Origin: Paenibacillus sp. NEAU-GSW1
GTDB lineage: Bacteria > Bacillota > Bacilli > Paenibacillales > Paenibacillaceae
Reading direction: 5' to 3'
Length of the DNA stretch: 64,000 bases
NCBI RefSeq assembly: GCF_009737085.1
Contig: NZ_WOVL01000027.1
Location: 1-64,000 of the forward strand
Below are positions 42,993-51,679 of this stretch, piece by piece (position 1 is the first letter of the stretch; every line of letters begins with the position of its first letter). Both the position numbers and the translations under genes were made by a program. Under the pieces are notes generated by a model, which made no database searches, was not told the DNA's origin, and saw only the letters and a list, made by a program, of their open reading frames with translations.

Positions 42993-43831
42993 TCCACTCC
43001 CCCTCTCTGCGTTGACGCGTTGCGGAAATAATATGAAAGCTCTACAATCATCGCGCCCATTCGTTCGTTCTCGGGCGTTAATATCCGTCTAACCCCTTCT
43101 TCCCTTAACGCTTCTGCCGTAACCCGACCAACCGCAACCGCTAAAACCTGGTTTAGAAAACTTTTTTTGATATCCAAATAATGACCATGATTTTTGACAT
43201 ATTGGAAAAAGTAACGTACCTGAACGGCTGTTGTAAAACAAACCGCATCCAGAGCTCCTTCTAAAATTTCTTGACAAAGCTGGTGTGATATCGCCTGTTC
43301 AGGAGCCACATGTTGGTAAGACAGTATGGTCCGAACAAACGCACCCTTACTTTCAAAAAATGAAACAAGTTCAGGCATAGGCTCTCCATGGAGTTGAATT
43401 GCCACGTTTTGATCGGCATAATGATAGCTCTGCAGCGCCTGAATCAAGCCTTTAGTCGTACCATCTTCATCTATTACGATCGGCTGAATGCCAAGCTTTT
43501 TCAATAAAGTAAAGGTTTTATAACCTCTCGCTCCGATTTTTGAGTTCCTGAACAGGGTGATCAGCCGTTCTCTAACCCCGATGCGTTCCGCCTGTTCCAA
43601 TAAGGCTGCAAGTCCTGTACCTGTTGTAAAAATGGCCCAGTCCGTCCCACTTTCGAGCAATCGAAGAAGGTCATATTCCACATCCTTCTCTTGCAGCACA
43701 AAAAGCCCCTGCTGCGGACGAACAACCGCCTCTCCACCCTGCCGCTCGATAATTTCACTCAATTCCACTATTTTACGGGAGCCCGTAATGGCAATCCGTT
43801 TTCCTGCAAGTCCTTTAACCACTGTTTTCAC
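42989..43831 (-). CDS. Uroporphyrinogen-III synthase (HemD-family) protein
   Basis: Protein of about 280 residues with the two-lobed HemD fold: GKRIAITGSRKIVELSEIIE opens domain 1, and IFTTGTGLAALLE and CFTTAVQVRYFFQYV are the paired strand-helix motifs, with VAVGRVTAEALREEGV near the end. It closes the tetrapyrrole ring of uroporphyrinogen III. Copies outside the hem operon often serve sirohaem or nitrite metabolism; pairing with a nitrilase is odd. GTG 43831 with AGGA five bases before is preferred over ATG 43885, which has no ribosome site. Confidence 0.75.
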   Translation of the reverse strand: MKTVVKGLAGKRIAITGSRKIVELSEIIERQGGEAVVRPQQGLFVLQEKDVEYDLLRLLESGTDWAIFTTGTGLAALLEQAERIGVRERLITLFRNSKIGARGYKTFTLLKKLGIQPIVIDEDGTTKGLIQALQSYHYADQNVAIQLHGEPMPELVSFFESKGAFVRTILSYQHVAPEQAISHQLCQEILEGALDAVCFTTAVQVRYFFQYVKNHGHYLDIKKSFLNQVLAVAVGRVTAEALREEGVRRILTPENERMGAMIVELSYYFRNASTQRGGVE

Positions 43832-44132
43832 CCCATTCCTGTTCGCTGCCAATACGTCCCGAAATCTTCTCCATTTTATCGTCATTAGTGATTGTCACAA
43901 ACCAAATCACCCCTTTGAATTCCGACTTGACCACTATATTAATTGATAATTAACAATAAATAACCATCCAATAGCGGATCAATTTCACCATCCATTCAAT
44001 CCCGGTCCGAACCATCCATGTTCAATAAATAGATAATAAAGGATAAGATGAAATGGTTACTTTCAATTTTGAGCAGCGATGGTATGATAAAAAGCACACT
44101 ATGGCAATCTAAATTTGAATGAGGTGAGGGAT

Positions 44133-45584
44133 TTGTGGAAGCCTGATCGTTACAGCAACAAACCATTATATGAACAGATTGCCGATTTTCTGGAACAGCG
44201 AATCTCGTACGGCGAGTTTCCGCCAGGTAGCCTATTGCCATCTGAACGAAAATTGGCTGAGCAACTAGAAGTGAATCGTAGCACTGTCATTCAAGCCTTT
44301 GCCGAATTGCGCTCATTCGGTATCATAGAAAGCCGTACTGGCAGCGGAACGCGTGTCAGCTCAACAAAGTGGGGGGCTACACCCAAACATACACCAAATT
44401 GGAAACGATATTCCGAAGGAGGCAGTTTTTTGCCTAATCCGCCTTTTTTGCGAAAGATAAGAGAAGCGCTAACAGACCAGCCTTCTCTAATTGATTTCGC
44501 AAGTGGTGAACTGGCAGCGGACCTAGCACCCGCGGATGAAATTGCAAGTTTGATGAGTTCGCATCACTATACATCTTATTTGGGCTACGACAATCCACAA
44601 GGATATGTTCCGCTTAGAGAAGCTCTGGTTTCTTATTTGAAGAAGCACCGGTCTATTCAAACGAACGAATCGTCCATCCTCATTACATCCGGATCTCAAC
44701 AATCATTGTATTTGATTACACAATGCCTATTGTCGCCGGGAGATGCCGTGGCGATCGAGGACCCTTCTTACTGCTACTCGTTACCTATGTTTCAATCGGC
44801 TGGACTCAAACTCTTTCGGCTTCCCGTAGATCAGTATGGTATCCGTCCCGATGACATTCGCACCTTATACAAAAAACATCGGATCAAAATGGTGTTTCTC
44901 AATCCGAATTATCAGAACCCGACAGGGACCGTACTTGCAAATGAGCGTCGCGAACAGTTGTTGAAAATTTCCAGTGAATTGGCATTACCAATTGTAGAGG
45001 ATGATCCTTTCAGCTTGACTGCTTATGAAGGAAAGCCACCTGAGCCGCTAAAATCGTTGGATACCTTCGGATCCGTCCTGTATATCGGTTCGTTTTCCAA
45101 AATCGCCGCGTCTGGTCTACGGATCGGTTGGATGGTCGCCCCGCGTTCCATTGTGGAGCGTCTAGCAGATGCTAGGCAGCAGATGGATTTCGGATTAAGC
45201 GTCATTCCACAACAGGTCGCTGCGCAGTTTTTGAAATCAGCTCATTTTGAACCGCACTTGGAACGTCTCCGCATACAACTGCAATTTAAGCGAGATCTGC
45301 TGATCGATACCTTGCGGAGAGAACTGCAAGATTTGGTCATATTCGACATACCTTACGGGGGACTGCATCTGTGGTGTAAACTAATTCCGGATGTTCACGA
45401 TGGAAAACTGCTGGATGAAGCAATCCAAAAAGGGGTCGTGTTCGTGCCGGGAAGCGTCTACGGCTCTGATTCAGGCTTCGTACGATTTACATTTGCCCGA
45501 GCCAAAAACGATGAGATCAAATCCGGAATAACCCGATTTGCAGAAGCACTACGGTCTCTGACTAGCATCAACTCATCGTTATAA
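44133..45584 (+). CDS. MocR-type GntR/aminotransferase regulator
   Basis: Fusion regulator of about 483 residues. The N-terminal GntR winged helix (about 8-75) has LLPSERKLAEQLEVNRSTVI. The rest is a class-I aminotransferase-like domain with LNPNYQNPTGT, the PLP aspartate region and lysine in GSFSKIAASGLRIGW. TTG 44133 sits six bases after GAGGTG and is preferred over TTG 44115. It is divergent from the HemD-nitrilase pair across 300 bases that hold no other gene, so it is the likely regulator of that pair. Confidence 0.88.
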   Translation: MWKPDRYSNKPLYEQIADFLEQRISYGEFPPGSLLPSERKLAEQLEVNRSTVIQAFAELRSFGIIESRTGSGTRVSSTKWGATPKHTPNWKRYSEGGSFLPNPPFLRKIREALTDQPSLIDFASGELAADLAPADEIASLMSSHHYTSYLGYDNPQGYVPLREALVSYLKKHRSIQTNESSILITSGSQQSLYLITQCLLSPGDAVAIEDPSYCYSLPMFQSAGLKLFRLPVDQYGIRPDDIRTLYKKHRIKMVFLNPNYQNPTGTVLANERREQLLKISSELALPIVEDDPFSLTAYEGKPPEPLKSLDTFGSVLYIGSFSKIAASGLRIGWMVAPRSIVERLADARQQMDFGLSVIPQQVAAQFLKSAHFEPHLERLRIQLQFKRDLLIDTLRRELQDLVIFDIPYGGLHLWCKLIPDVHDGKLLDEAIQKGVVFVPGSVYGSDSGFVRFTFARAKNDEIKSGITRFAEALRSLTSINSSL

Positions 45585-45794
45585 ATTAAGTCCACAGAAC
45601 CATTTTTTTCTCACACTTTCGTATACCATCGTTTGGGGTTTGGGTTCAAACACGCTATCAATCCACCATCAAAGGTTGGACTAAACATCCAACTTTTAAC
45701 ACACTCGTAACGCCCTTAGAGTATCAGTATTTTATCATGGAAGGCTTTACGAAACGTCAGGGATAACGGATGATCTATAATGCAAAAATATACG

Positions 45795-45841
45795 AAAAAG
45801 ACGCTGAGCAGTGGAAATCCCGCTGCCCAGCGTCCTTTTTT
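45795..45841. terminator. Strong bidirectional terminator after the MocR gene
   Basis: A 15-bp stem (45800-45814 with 45820-45834, one mismatch and one wobble) is flanked by AAAAA and TTTTTT. A weaker hairpin (45671-45697) lies nearer the mocR-type stop. The 513 bases between 45585 and 46097 hold no other feature I can support. Confidence 0.85.
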
Positions 45842-46097
45842 GTGCTACCGCCCTATACGACATACAGTGCGAAACAGTGCTTTGAAACGTCTAAATTAAT
45901 GCTGCCCAATTAATGATTCTATTCCGATATTAGTAATGAAATTATCTTCTGCGTATTGTTCATTACTCATTCATGTACGGTAAAATTGGATGGTATAAGA
46001 TCTAGTCGATTGGATGGTTACATTACCTTCATTTCCACCTAATATAATTTTAGTTACTTCAATAAGTGTAATCAAATATAGGAAGGTAGATAACCAA

Positions 46098-46223
46098 ATG
46101 GCGACTTTAGTATCTTTTATTATGCTCTGTGTAGCTTTTATTTTATGTCCATTTCTTATCTTCTTTTTTGGACGTCTGATTATTCGTTCAGAAGAATCTC
46201 TTGAGGTGAATAGAAAATTTTAG
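46098..46223 (+). CDS. 41-residue membrane protein
   Basis: ATG 46098 with AGGAAGG 11 bases upstream. One long hydrophobic helix (LVSFIMLCVAFILCPFLIFFFG) is followed by a charged tail RSEESLEVNRKF. Not recognised. Followed 31 bases later by another tiny membrane protein with an excellent ribosome site, so the two probably form an operon. The frame continues upstream to 46014 but without a ribosome site. Confidence 0.6.
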   Translation: MATLVSFIMLCVAFILCPFLIFFFGRLIIRSEESLEVNRKF

Positions 46224-46254
46224 TTTGAATAATAGTAATTAAGGAGATGTAACT

Positions 46255-46377
46255 ATGAATGTTCCAGTTGGTGTATGGATCGCCGCCACACTTATTCTTA
46301 TTGTGCTTGCGTGGATGACTTTCTGGGTTACAAATAAAGCTTACTCGAAAAGATGGGAAGACTCCGAAGATAAATGA
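46255..46377 (+). CDS. 40-residue membrane protein
   Basis: ATG 46255 with AAGGAG 8 bases upstream. A single helix (VGVWIAATLILIVLAWMTFWV) is followed by a charged tail TNKAYSKRWEDSEDK. The size and layout match small accessory subunits of transporters or oxidases, but no partner gene is nearby. Shares its operon with the preceding 41-residue gene. Confidence 0.65.
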   Translation: MNVPVGVWIAATLILIVLAWMTFWVTNKAYSKRWEDSEDK

Positions 46378-46439
46378 AATGTACACCAGTTGTTGTAGAG
46401 GTAATTCCTTCGAGATAGAACGTTTCAAACTTTAGTGTG

Positions 46440-47090
46440 GAATGAAACGATTCGATGGATGGAGGCTTTGGAAGGTCATCTGGTTCACAAATTCTGTTTT
46501 CATGATCTTATAGGTGGCTTCAGGCGCAGCGTTGTCGTACGGACAGCCTTCCATACTTAGCGATCGACCGATAAACAGATCCATCAGCACACAAATGTAA
46601 TGCCATCGGTTCTGGACTTCACATACGTCAAATCACTGACGACTAAGCGTTTAGCTTCCGTTTGAACAAATTCTCTTCAGAACATTGTCTGTCGTCGCTT
46701 CGTCGCAGGACGATTTCTGGGGTTTATATTGCGACACCGTGCGGCCAATGCGGCGTCTGGAGACGATGAACCCGCGCTCGTGGAGTTCACTTTGATCTTG
46801 CGTGTACCGTAGGCTTTTCGGTTCTTGAGAAAGATATCCACAATAGCTTCAGCGACATCATCTTTAGTGATTCGTTCTTGGGCGTCGTAATAAAACGTAC
46901 TTCTTGCGATTTGCAGGACGTCGCACATTGCTGATACCGAGTGAAGGAGCCCGTTGTCTGAGCTTGGCTGATCCAGGTGAGGTTATATTCCTCCACAATC
47001 GCTGCTCTGGTTTTCTCATTTTCATAGAGCTGCACCATCTGCTTTTTGAATTTGGTTGTAAACGTGCGTCTTTGTTTTTTAGGCATTGTA
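46440..47090 (-). pseudogene. Degenerate IS3-family transposase (orfA/orfB remnants)
   Basis: Minus-strand pieces in several frames. At 47086 is an orfA start (KKQRRTFTTKFKKQMVQLYE). At 46928-46790 is an orfB N-terminus (VLQIARSTFYYDAQ, KNRKAYGTRKIK). From 46665 to 46450 are integrase-core fragments (VVSDLTYV, HYICVLMDLF, CPYDNAAPEATYKIMKTEF), with the middle aspartate region deleted. Multiple frameshifts make it inactive. The right end may reach about 47160, where ttggaca/gttacact-like end sequence occurs. The left end is not found. 47161-47521 holds no gene. Confidence 0.82.
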
Positions 47091-47521
47091 GAGATCCGCC
47101 CCTTAGCATGGATAGGTTTATTCTACAAGCCCTTATTTTTTCTGTCCAACTTAGTGTAACCGATCTACATCTGTCAATTTCTAAATAATTCTGCCCATCC
47201 CCCCTCCCCATCCAAATCCCCGAAACTCCACGCTCCACAAGGCTTTTCAACCTTTCATCACACTTCCCCTCCAAATTCTTTTTTCACGCTATGTTTGACG
47301 GAAAATCAGGAGAAATCATCGGAAAAATCCCTCTTCAAATCACGAATCGAACCGTAAATGTTTGAAGGAAGGCAGGAGTAAAAGCAGGAGTAACACCGAG
47401 ATTAGGGTTGAAAGGACGAGCAAGATAAGAATCAGTTAGAGCTTGAATCGAGAAGAAGCCTGATTTGACAAGGGATTGGCGGAAATATTGATCGAGAAAT
47501 GATCGGGGATAAGATTAGATT

Positions 47522-47576
47522 GAAAAAGAAAAGCCGAGTGAAATCAGGAGAGAAATGCCTGAAATCAGCTCGGCTT
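47522..47576 (-). terminator. Terminator of glmS
   Basis: aagccgag (47531-47538) pairs with ctcggctt (47569-47576), and an inner cagg/cctg pair is present. A T-rich tract follows on the minus strand. It lies 136 bases after the glmS stop and resembles the terminator at 30692-30740. Confidence 0.8.
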
Positions 47577-47712
47577 GCAGTCAAACTTTATTAGCTTTGT
47601 GCAGAGTTTATATGGTAGGCGTTAGGGCTTGTTAGATGTACACACTGTCACACCCAGCAGTCTAATACTTTATTTTCACTGAACAACAACACTGAACAGA
47701 AAGAATCCCCCA

Positions 47713-49545
47713 CTACTCAACCGTAACACTCTTCGCCAAGTTCCTTGGCTTATCAACGTCATGGCCGAGCGCCAGCGAGGCATAGTACGAAATCAATTGC
47801 AGCGGCACAACCGACAGGGCTGGCGACAGCAATGGCAATGTTTTCGGAATGGCGAACAATTCGTCGACCGATTTGCTCACTTCAACTTCGCTGCCTGCGT
47901 TAGCGATGCCCAGAACGTGAGCGCCGCGCGCTTTCACTTCTTTGATGTTGCTGAGCGTTTTTTCGTACAGCTCTTCTTGCGTAACGAGCGCGATAACCGG
48001 GATGTTATCCTCGATCAGCGCCAGCGTGCCATGCTTCAGCTCGCCTGCCGCATAAGCTTCGGAGTGAATGTACGAAATTTCTTTCAGCTTCAGCGAGCCT
48101 TCTTGCGCGACTGCATAGTCCACGCCGCGGCCGATGAAGAACAGATTTTTATGCGAGGAGATCGACTCCGCTACTTGTTTCAATACGGCGGATTGCTCCA
48201 GAATAGCTTCGACTTGTTCTGGCAGCTCATGCATCGCCGAGATCAGCGCAGCAACTTCAGCTTCCGCTTTCGTTCCCAATACGCCTGCAAGATGCAGACC
48301 GAACAGGTAGAACGCAATCAATTGCGACGTGTAAGCTTTAGTCGAAGCAACCGCGATTTCCGGACCTGCCCAAGTTACGAGCACATCGTCCGCTTCACGC
48401 GCAACCGAGCTACCTACAACGTTCGTAATTGCCAGTACGCGAGCGCCGTTGCGTTTCGCTTCGCGAAGCGCAGCAAGCGTATCAGCCGTTTCGCCCGATT
48501 GGCTTACGACGATAACAAGCGTATCCGGTGTAATGATTGGCGAACGATAGCGGTATTCGGAAGCGACATCTGTCTCAACCGGAATACGAGCAAGCGATTC
48601 GATTACCGTTTTGCCAACCATGCCTGCATGGTACGCCGTACCGCAAGCTACGATATGCACTTTGCGGATCGACTTGATGTAGTCCGCATCCATCGTCAAT
48701 TCTTTCAGATCAACCGATTTGCCGTCATCAGCAATACGGCCGAGCATCGTGTCGCGGTAAGCCTTCGGCTGCTCGTAAATTTCTTTCAGCATGAAATGAT
48801 CAAATCCGGCTTTTTCTGCAGTGACCAGGTCCCAATCGACATGATATATTTCCTTGGAAATAAATTCGCCTTCCGTCGTCATCAATTCGACACCGTCGCG
48901 TGTCAAAACAGCCATTTCGCCGTCGTTCAAAATATACACGTTGCGAGTATGCTCCAGAATCGCCGGAATATCCGAACCGATGAAGTTCTCGCCTTCTCCA
49001 ATGCCGATAACGAGCGGGCTCGCGAAACGAACCGCAACCAGTTTCTCAGGCTCAAATTCCGTTAATACGCCAAGCGCAAACGCGCCGCGCATCCGTTTAA
49101 CCGCGCGTTGAACCGCCTCAACGATGTTGCCGTCATACTCATCAGCCACAAGGTGGGAGATGACTTCTGTATCCGTCTCCGACACGAAAACATGACCCTT
49201 CGCTGTCAGTTCATCTTTCAAATCCAGGTAGTTCTCAACGATCCCGTTGTGTACAACTGAGAATTTCGCCGAGTTGTCCGTATGCGGATGCGAGTTCACG
49301 TCAGACGGTTTACCGTGTGTTGCCCAGCGCGTATGGCCAATGCCGACCGAACCGGCAAGCGGCTCATCGCGCAATTTATCTTCCAGTACTGCAAGGCGGC
49401 CTTTCGACTTCGAAATTTCCAGACCGTTCGCTGTAAACACAGCAATGCCCGCAGAGTCATAACCGCGATACTCAAGCTTCTTCAAACCTTCGATCAAAAT
49501 GTCCTGCGAGTCGCGTTTACCAATATATCCTACAATACCACACAT
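47713..49545 (-). CDS. glmS: Glutamine-fructose-6-phosphate aminotransferase GlmS
   Basis: Enzyme of 610 residues making glucosamine-6-phosphate for peptidoglycan. The N-terminal glutaminase starts MCGIVGYIG, with Cys2 as nucleophile. Two sugar-isomerase domains follow, with CGTAYHAG, SQSGETADT and the C-terminal DKPRNLAKSVTVE, where the terminal lysine closes the active site. A GGAGG site precedes the ATG. Expression is controlled by the ribozyme about 220 bases upstream. Confidence 0.98.
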   Translation of the reverse strand: MCGIVGYIGKRDSQDILIEGLKKLEYRGYDSAGIAVFTANGLEISKSKGRLAVLEDKLRDEPLAGSVGIGHTRWATHGKPSDVNSHPHTDNSAKFSVVHNGIVENYLDLKDELTAKGHVFVSETDTEVISHLVADEYDGNIVEAVQRAVKRMRGAFALGVLTEFEPEKLVAVRFASPLVIGIGEGENFIGSDIPAILEHTRNVYILNDGEMAVLTRDGVELMTTEGEFISKEIYHVDWDLVTAEKAGFDHFMLKEIYEQPKAYRDTMLGRIADDGKSVDLKELTMDADYIKSIRKVHIVACGTAYHAGMVGKTVIESLARIPVETDVASEYRYRSPIITPDTLVIVVSQSGETADTLAALREAKRNGARVLAITNVVGSSVAREADDVLVTWAGPEIAVASTKAYTSQLIAFYLFGLHLAGVLGTKAEAEVAALISAMHELPEQVEAILEQSAVLKQVAESISSHKNLFFIGRGVDYAVAQEGSLKLKEISYIHSEAYAAGELKHGTLALIEDNIPVIALVTQEELYEKTLSNIKEVKARGAHVLGIANAGSEVEVSKSVDELFAIPKTLPLLSPALSVVPLQLISYYASLALGHDVDKPRNLAKSVTVE

Positions 49546-49764
49546 AATTATATAGACCTCCGTTATCGGTATAATTTGCCCGTATCCGGATGTCCGCTAT
49601 GCGCGGCACAGCGCTATTCGGTTGTCATTATATGCAAGCCAATGTCAACCCTTCTGCCCCTGCCCGCCCCTCAAGCGGCACCGTAGACATACGGGAGTTC
49701 TAGCAGAAACGGCTTCGCCGTCCATTGGAGGCGACGCTTCGTTTCGCATTGAAATATAAACGAA

Positions 49765-49961
49765 TTACTGTTCTGCAAGCCCGCCGCACGTTTGTCAGAT
49801 CGGTCGCCCAATCTATTTGCGTAACGGCTTTCGGTTGGCATGCTATACCGGAAGGTCCCCGCCGAATGTTCCGAACACCTTCACCTCGTCAGCTTCCCGT
49901 ATGAACGATTCTCTTCCCATACCGCGAAAAAAAATCTGTTCATCACGCAAGCTCTGGCGCT
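49765..49961 (-). ncRNA. glmS ribozyme: glmS ribozyme (glucosamine-6-phosphate-activated)
   Basis: On the minus strand the invariant cleavage region A|GCGCCAGAGC lies at 49961/49960. Downstream, CTGACGAGGTGAAGG and CATTCGGCGGGGACCTTCC reproduce the core of the Bacillus subtilis ribozyme (TTGACGAGG..GGAGG and TTTTCGGCGG..CCTCC). P2 pairs AGCTT with AAGCT. A long P2a arm is formed by TGAAC and GTTCA. The glucosamine-6-phosphate cofactor triggers self-cleavage and mRNA decay. The 3' limit is approximate. Confidence 0.94.
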
Positions 49962-50014
49962 TATGAAACGTTTGTAACCTCGCTCCTCGCTTTCCTGCTG
50001 GAATGATACTTCCT

Positions 50015-50043
50015 ATCATATTCATTTTCATTGCAATTCGCAA
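50015..50043 (-). promoter_or_regulatory. Promoter of the glmS ribozyme-mRNA
   Basis: On the minus strand -35 TTGCGA (50043-50038), a 17-base spacer and -10 TATGAT (50020-50015). The predicted start, about 50008, leaves roughly 47 bases before the ribozyme cleavage site. Confidence 0.6.
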
Positions 50044-50168
50044 CCTATACTTTAGGCTTAGGCCGGTAAAGAATTGGCAATTAACCGAGAAAACCCGTGC
50101 CGAAGTCCGCTTTTCGTAGTCTTTAAGCCCTTCCCCATTCTCCGTTACGTTCGCTCTAGCCTGTTAAA

Positions 50169-50205
50169 CGATACCGCCCTGCTCCAAGCAAGCAAGGCGG
50201 CATCG
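50169..50205 (-). terminator. Terminator after glmM
   Basis: 50169-50178 and 50196-50205 pair at nine of ten positions, and TTTAA follows on the minus strand. It lies 17 bases after glmM and separates it from the glmS promoter. Confidence 0.7.
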
Positions 50206-50221
50206 CGAACTAAACCATATG

Positions 50222-51562
50222 TTATCCAAGCTGCTGCTTCACAACATCAACGATACGGGCAACATAGCCTTCGATTTGATCTTTATCCGGACCTTCCGCC
50301 ATAACGCGAATAAGCGATTCCGTACCGGACGGACGCACAAGCACACGGCCATTGTCGCCAAGCTCCGCTTCCACCGCTTCCACTGCAGCAGCAATGGCCT
50401 CGTTGCCCGCATACAGGCTCTTATCGGCAACTCGCACGTTAATAAGCACCTGCGGATATTTGCTCATCAGCGTTTTCAGCTCGCTCAGCTTGCGGCCCGA
50501 AGCCACGAGCGTATCCACCAGCTGCAAGGCAGTCAGAATACCGTCGCCTGTCGTATTGTAATCGAGGAAAATAACGTGGCCGGACTGTTCGCCGCCCAGA
50601 TTAAAGCCGCCGCGGCGCATTTCTTCCATCACATAACGGTCGCCGACAGCCGTTTGCGCCGTCTTCAGGCCCAAACGCTGCGCCGCTTTGAAGAAGCCGA
50701 TGTTCGCCATTACGGTCGTAACAACCGTCTCGCCGTTCAGCTTGCCCTCCCGCTTCATCGCATCGCCGCAAATCGCCAGAATATAATCTCCGTCCACTTC
50801 CTCGCCTTTGTCGTCAATCGCGATCAGACGATCCGCGTCGCCGTCGAACGACAGACCCAAGTCCGCGCCATGCGCCAGCACCTGCTCGCGCAAATATTCC
50901 GGATGCGTAGAACCTACGCCAGCGTTAATATTGCGGCCGTCCGGCTCCGCGCCGACCGTAACGATATTGGCTCCAAGCTCTGCGAACACTTTCGGAGCAA
51001 GCTCGTAGGCCGAGCCGTTCGCGCAGTCGAGCACAATTTTCAGTCCGTTGAAATCGCCTTTGATCGTCGTTTTCAAGTACTCCAAAAATCTATATTTGGC
51101 ATCGTCGTCTGTCGTTACCGTACCGATATCTCCGCCGATAGGACGCGGGAGCTCATCGGTTGCCGCATCGATCAAACGCTCGATTTCATTCTCCGTCTCG
51201 TCGGACAGCTTAAAGCCGTCGCCGCCAAAAAATTTAATGCCGTTATCTTGCACCGGATTGTGCGACGCGGAAATCATAACGCCCGCATCCGCCTTCAACT
51301 CGCGAGTAATGTATGCAACTGCCGGCGTGGACACGACGCCGAGACGCACAACGCTCGCTCCGATCGACAGCAGGCCGGCAATTAGCGCCGACTCCAGCAT
51401 CGGACCGGAAATCCGCGTGTCGAGTCCAATAACAACCTTAGGCTTATCCGCTTGTCCCGTAAGTACATAACCGCCGCAACGGCCGATTTTATAAGCAAGC
51501 TCCGGAGTCAATTCTGCATTCGCTACCCCGCGCACACCGTCTGTTCCAAAATATTTCCCCAT
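50222..51562 (-). CDS. glmM: Phosphoglucosamine mutase GlmM
   Basis: Enzyme of 446 residues converting glucosamine-6-phosphate to glucosamine-1-phosphate. It starts [13 protein letters not shown]. The phosphoserine loop is [14 protein letters not shown] (about S100), the metal site DGDADR and the C-terminal phosphate loop [12 protein letters not shown]. It follows cdaA and cdaR in the arrangement conserved in Firmicutes, in which CdaR and GlmM modulate CdaA. Confidence 0.98.
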   Translation of the reverse strand: MGKYFGTDGVRGVANAELTPELAYKIGRCGGYVLTGQADKPKVVIGLDTRISGPMLESALIAGLLSIGASVVRLGVVSTPAVAYITRELKADAGVMISASHNPVQDNGIKFFGGDGFKLSDETENEIERLIDAATDELPRPIGGDIGTVTTDDDAKYRFLEYLKTTIKGDFNGLKIVLDCANGSAYELAPKVFAELGANIVTVGAEPDGRNINAGVGSTHPEYLREQVLAHGADLGLSFDGDADRLIAIDDKGEEVDGDYILAICGDAMKREGKLNGETVVTTVMANIGFFKAAQRLGLKTAQTAVGDRYVMEEMRRGGFNLGGEQSGHVIFLDYNTTGDGILTALQLVDTLVASGRKLSELKTLMSKYPQVLINVRVADKSLYAGNEAIAAAVEAVEAELGDNGRVLVRPSGTESLIRVMAEGPDKDQIEGYVARIVDVVKQQLG

Positions 51563-51679
51563 ATTGTTCTTGCTCCTCTGTTTGCATAGTTGCCTAACCT
51601 TAATTCATTGAAATCGAAGCTCAGATCACTGAGCCCCAACCTTTAAACTCATTTACTCTACAAAAAGTTGCGGACAGCG

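Noticed and set aside
46440-47160. Active insertion sequence
   Set aside because: The transposase frames are broken several times, the middle catalytic region is deleted and matching terminal repeats with target duplication are not found.
49627-49648. TTGACA and TATAAT close together upstream of glmS
   Set aside because: On the minus strand the two hexamers are only 10 bases apart, far from the 16-18 needed; not counted as a promoter.
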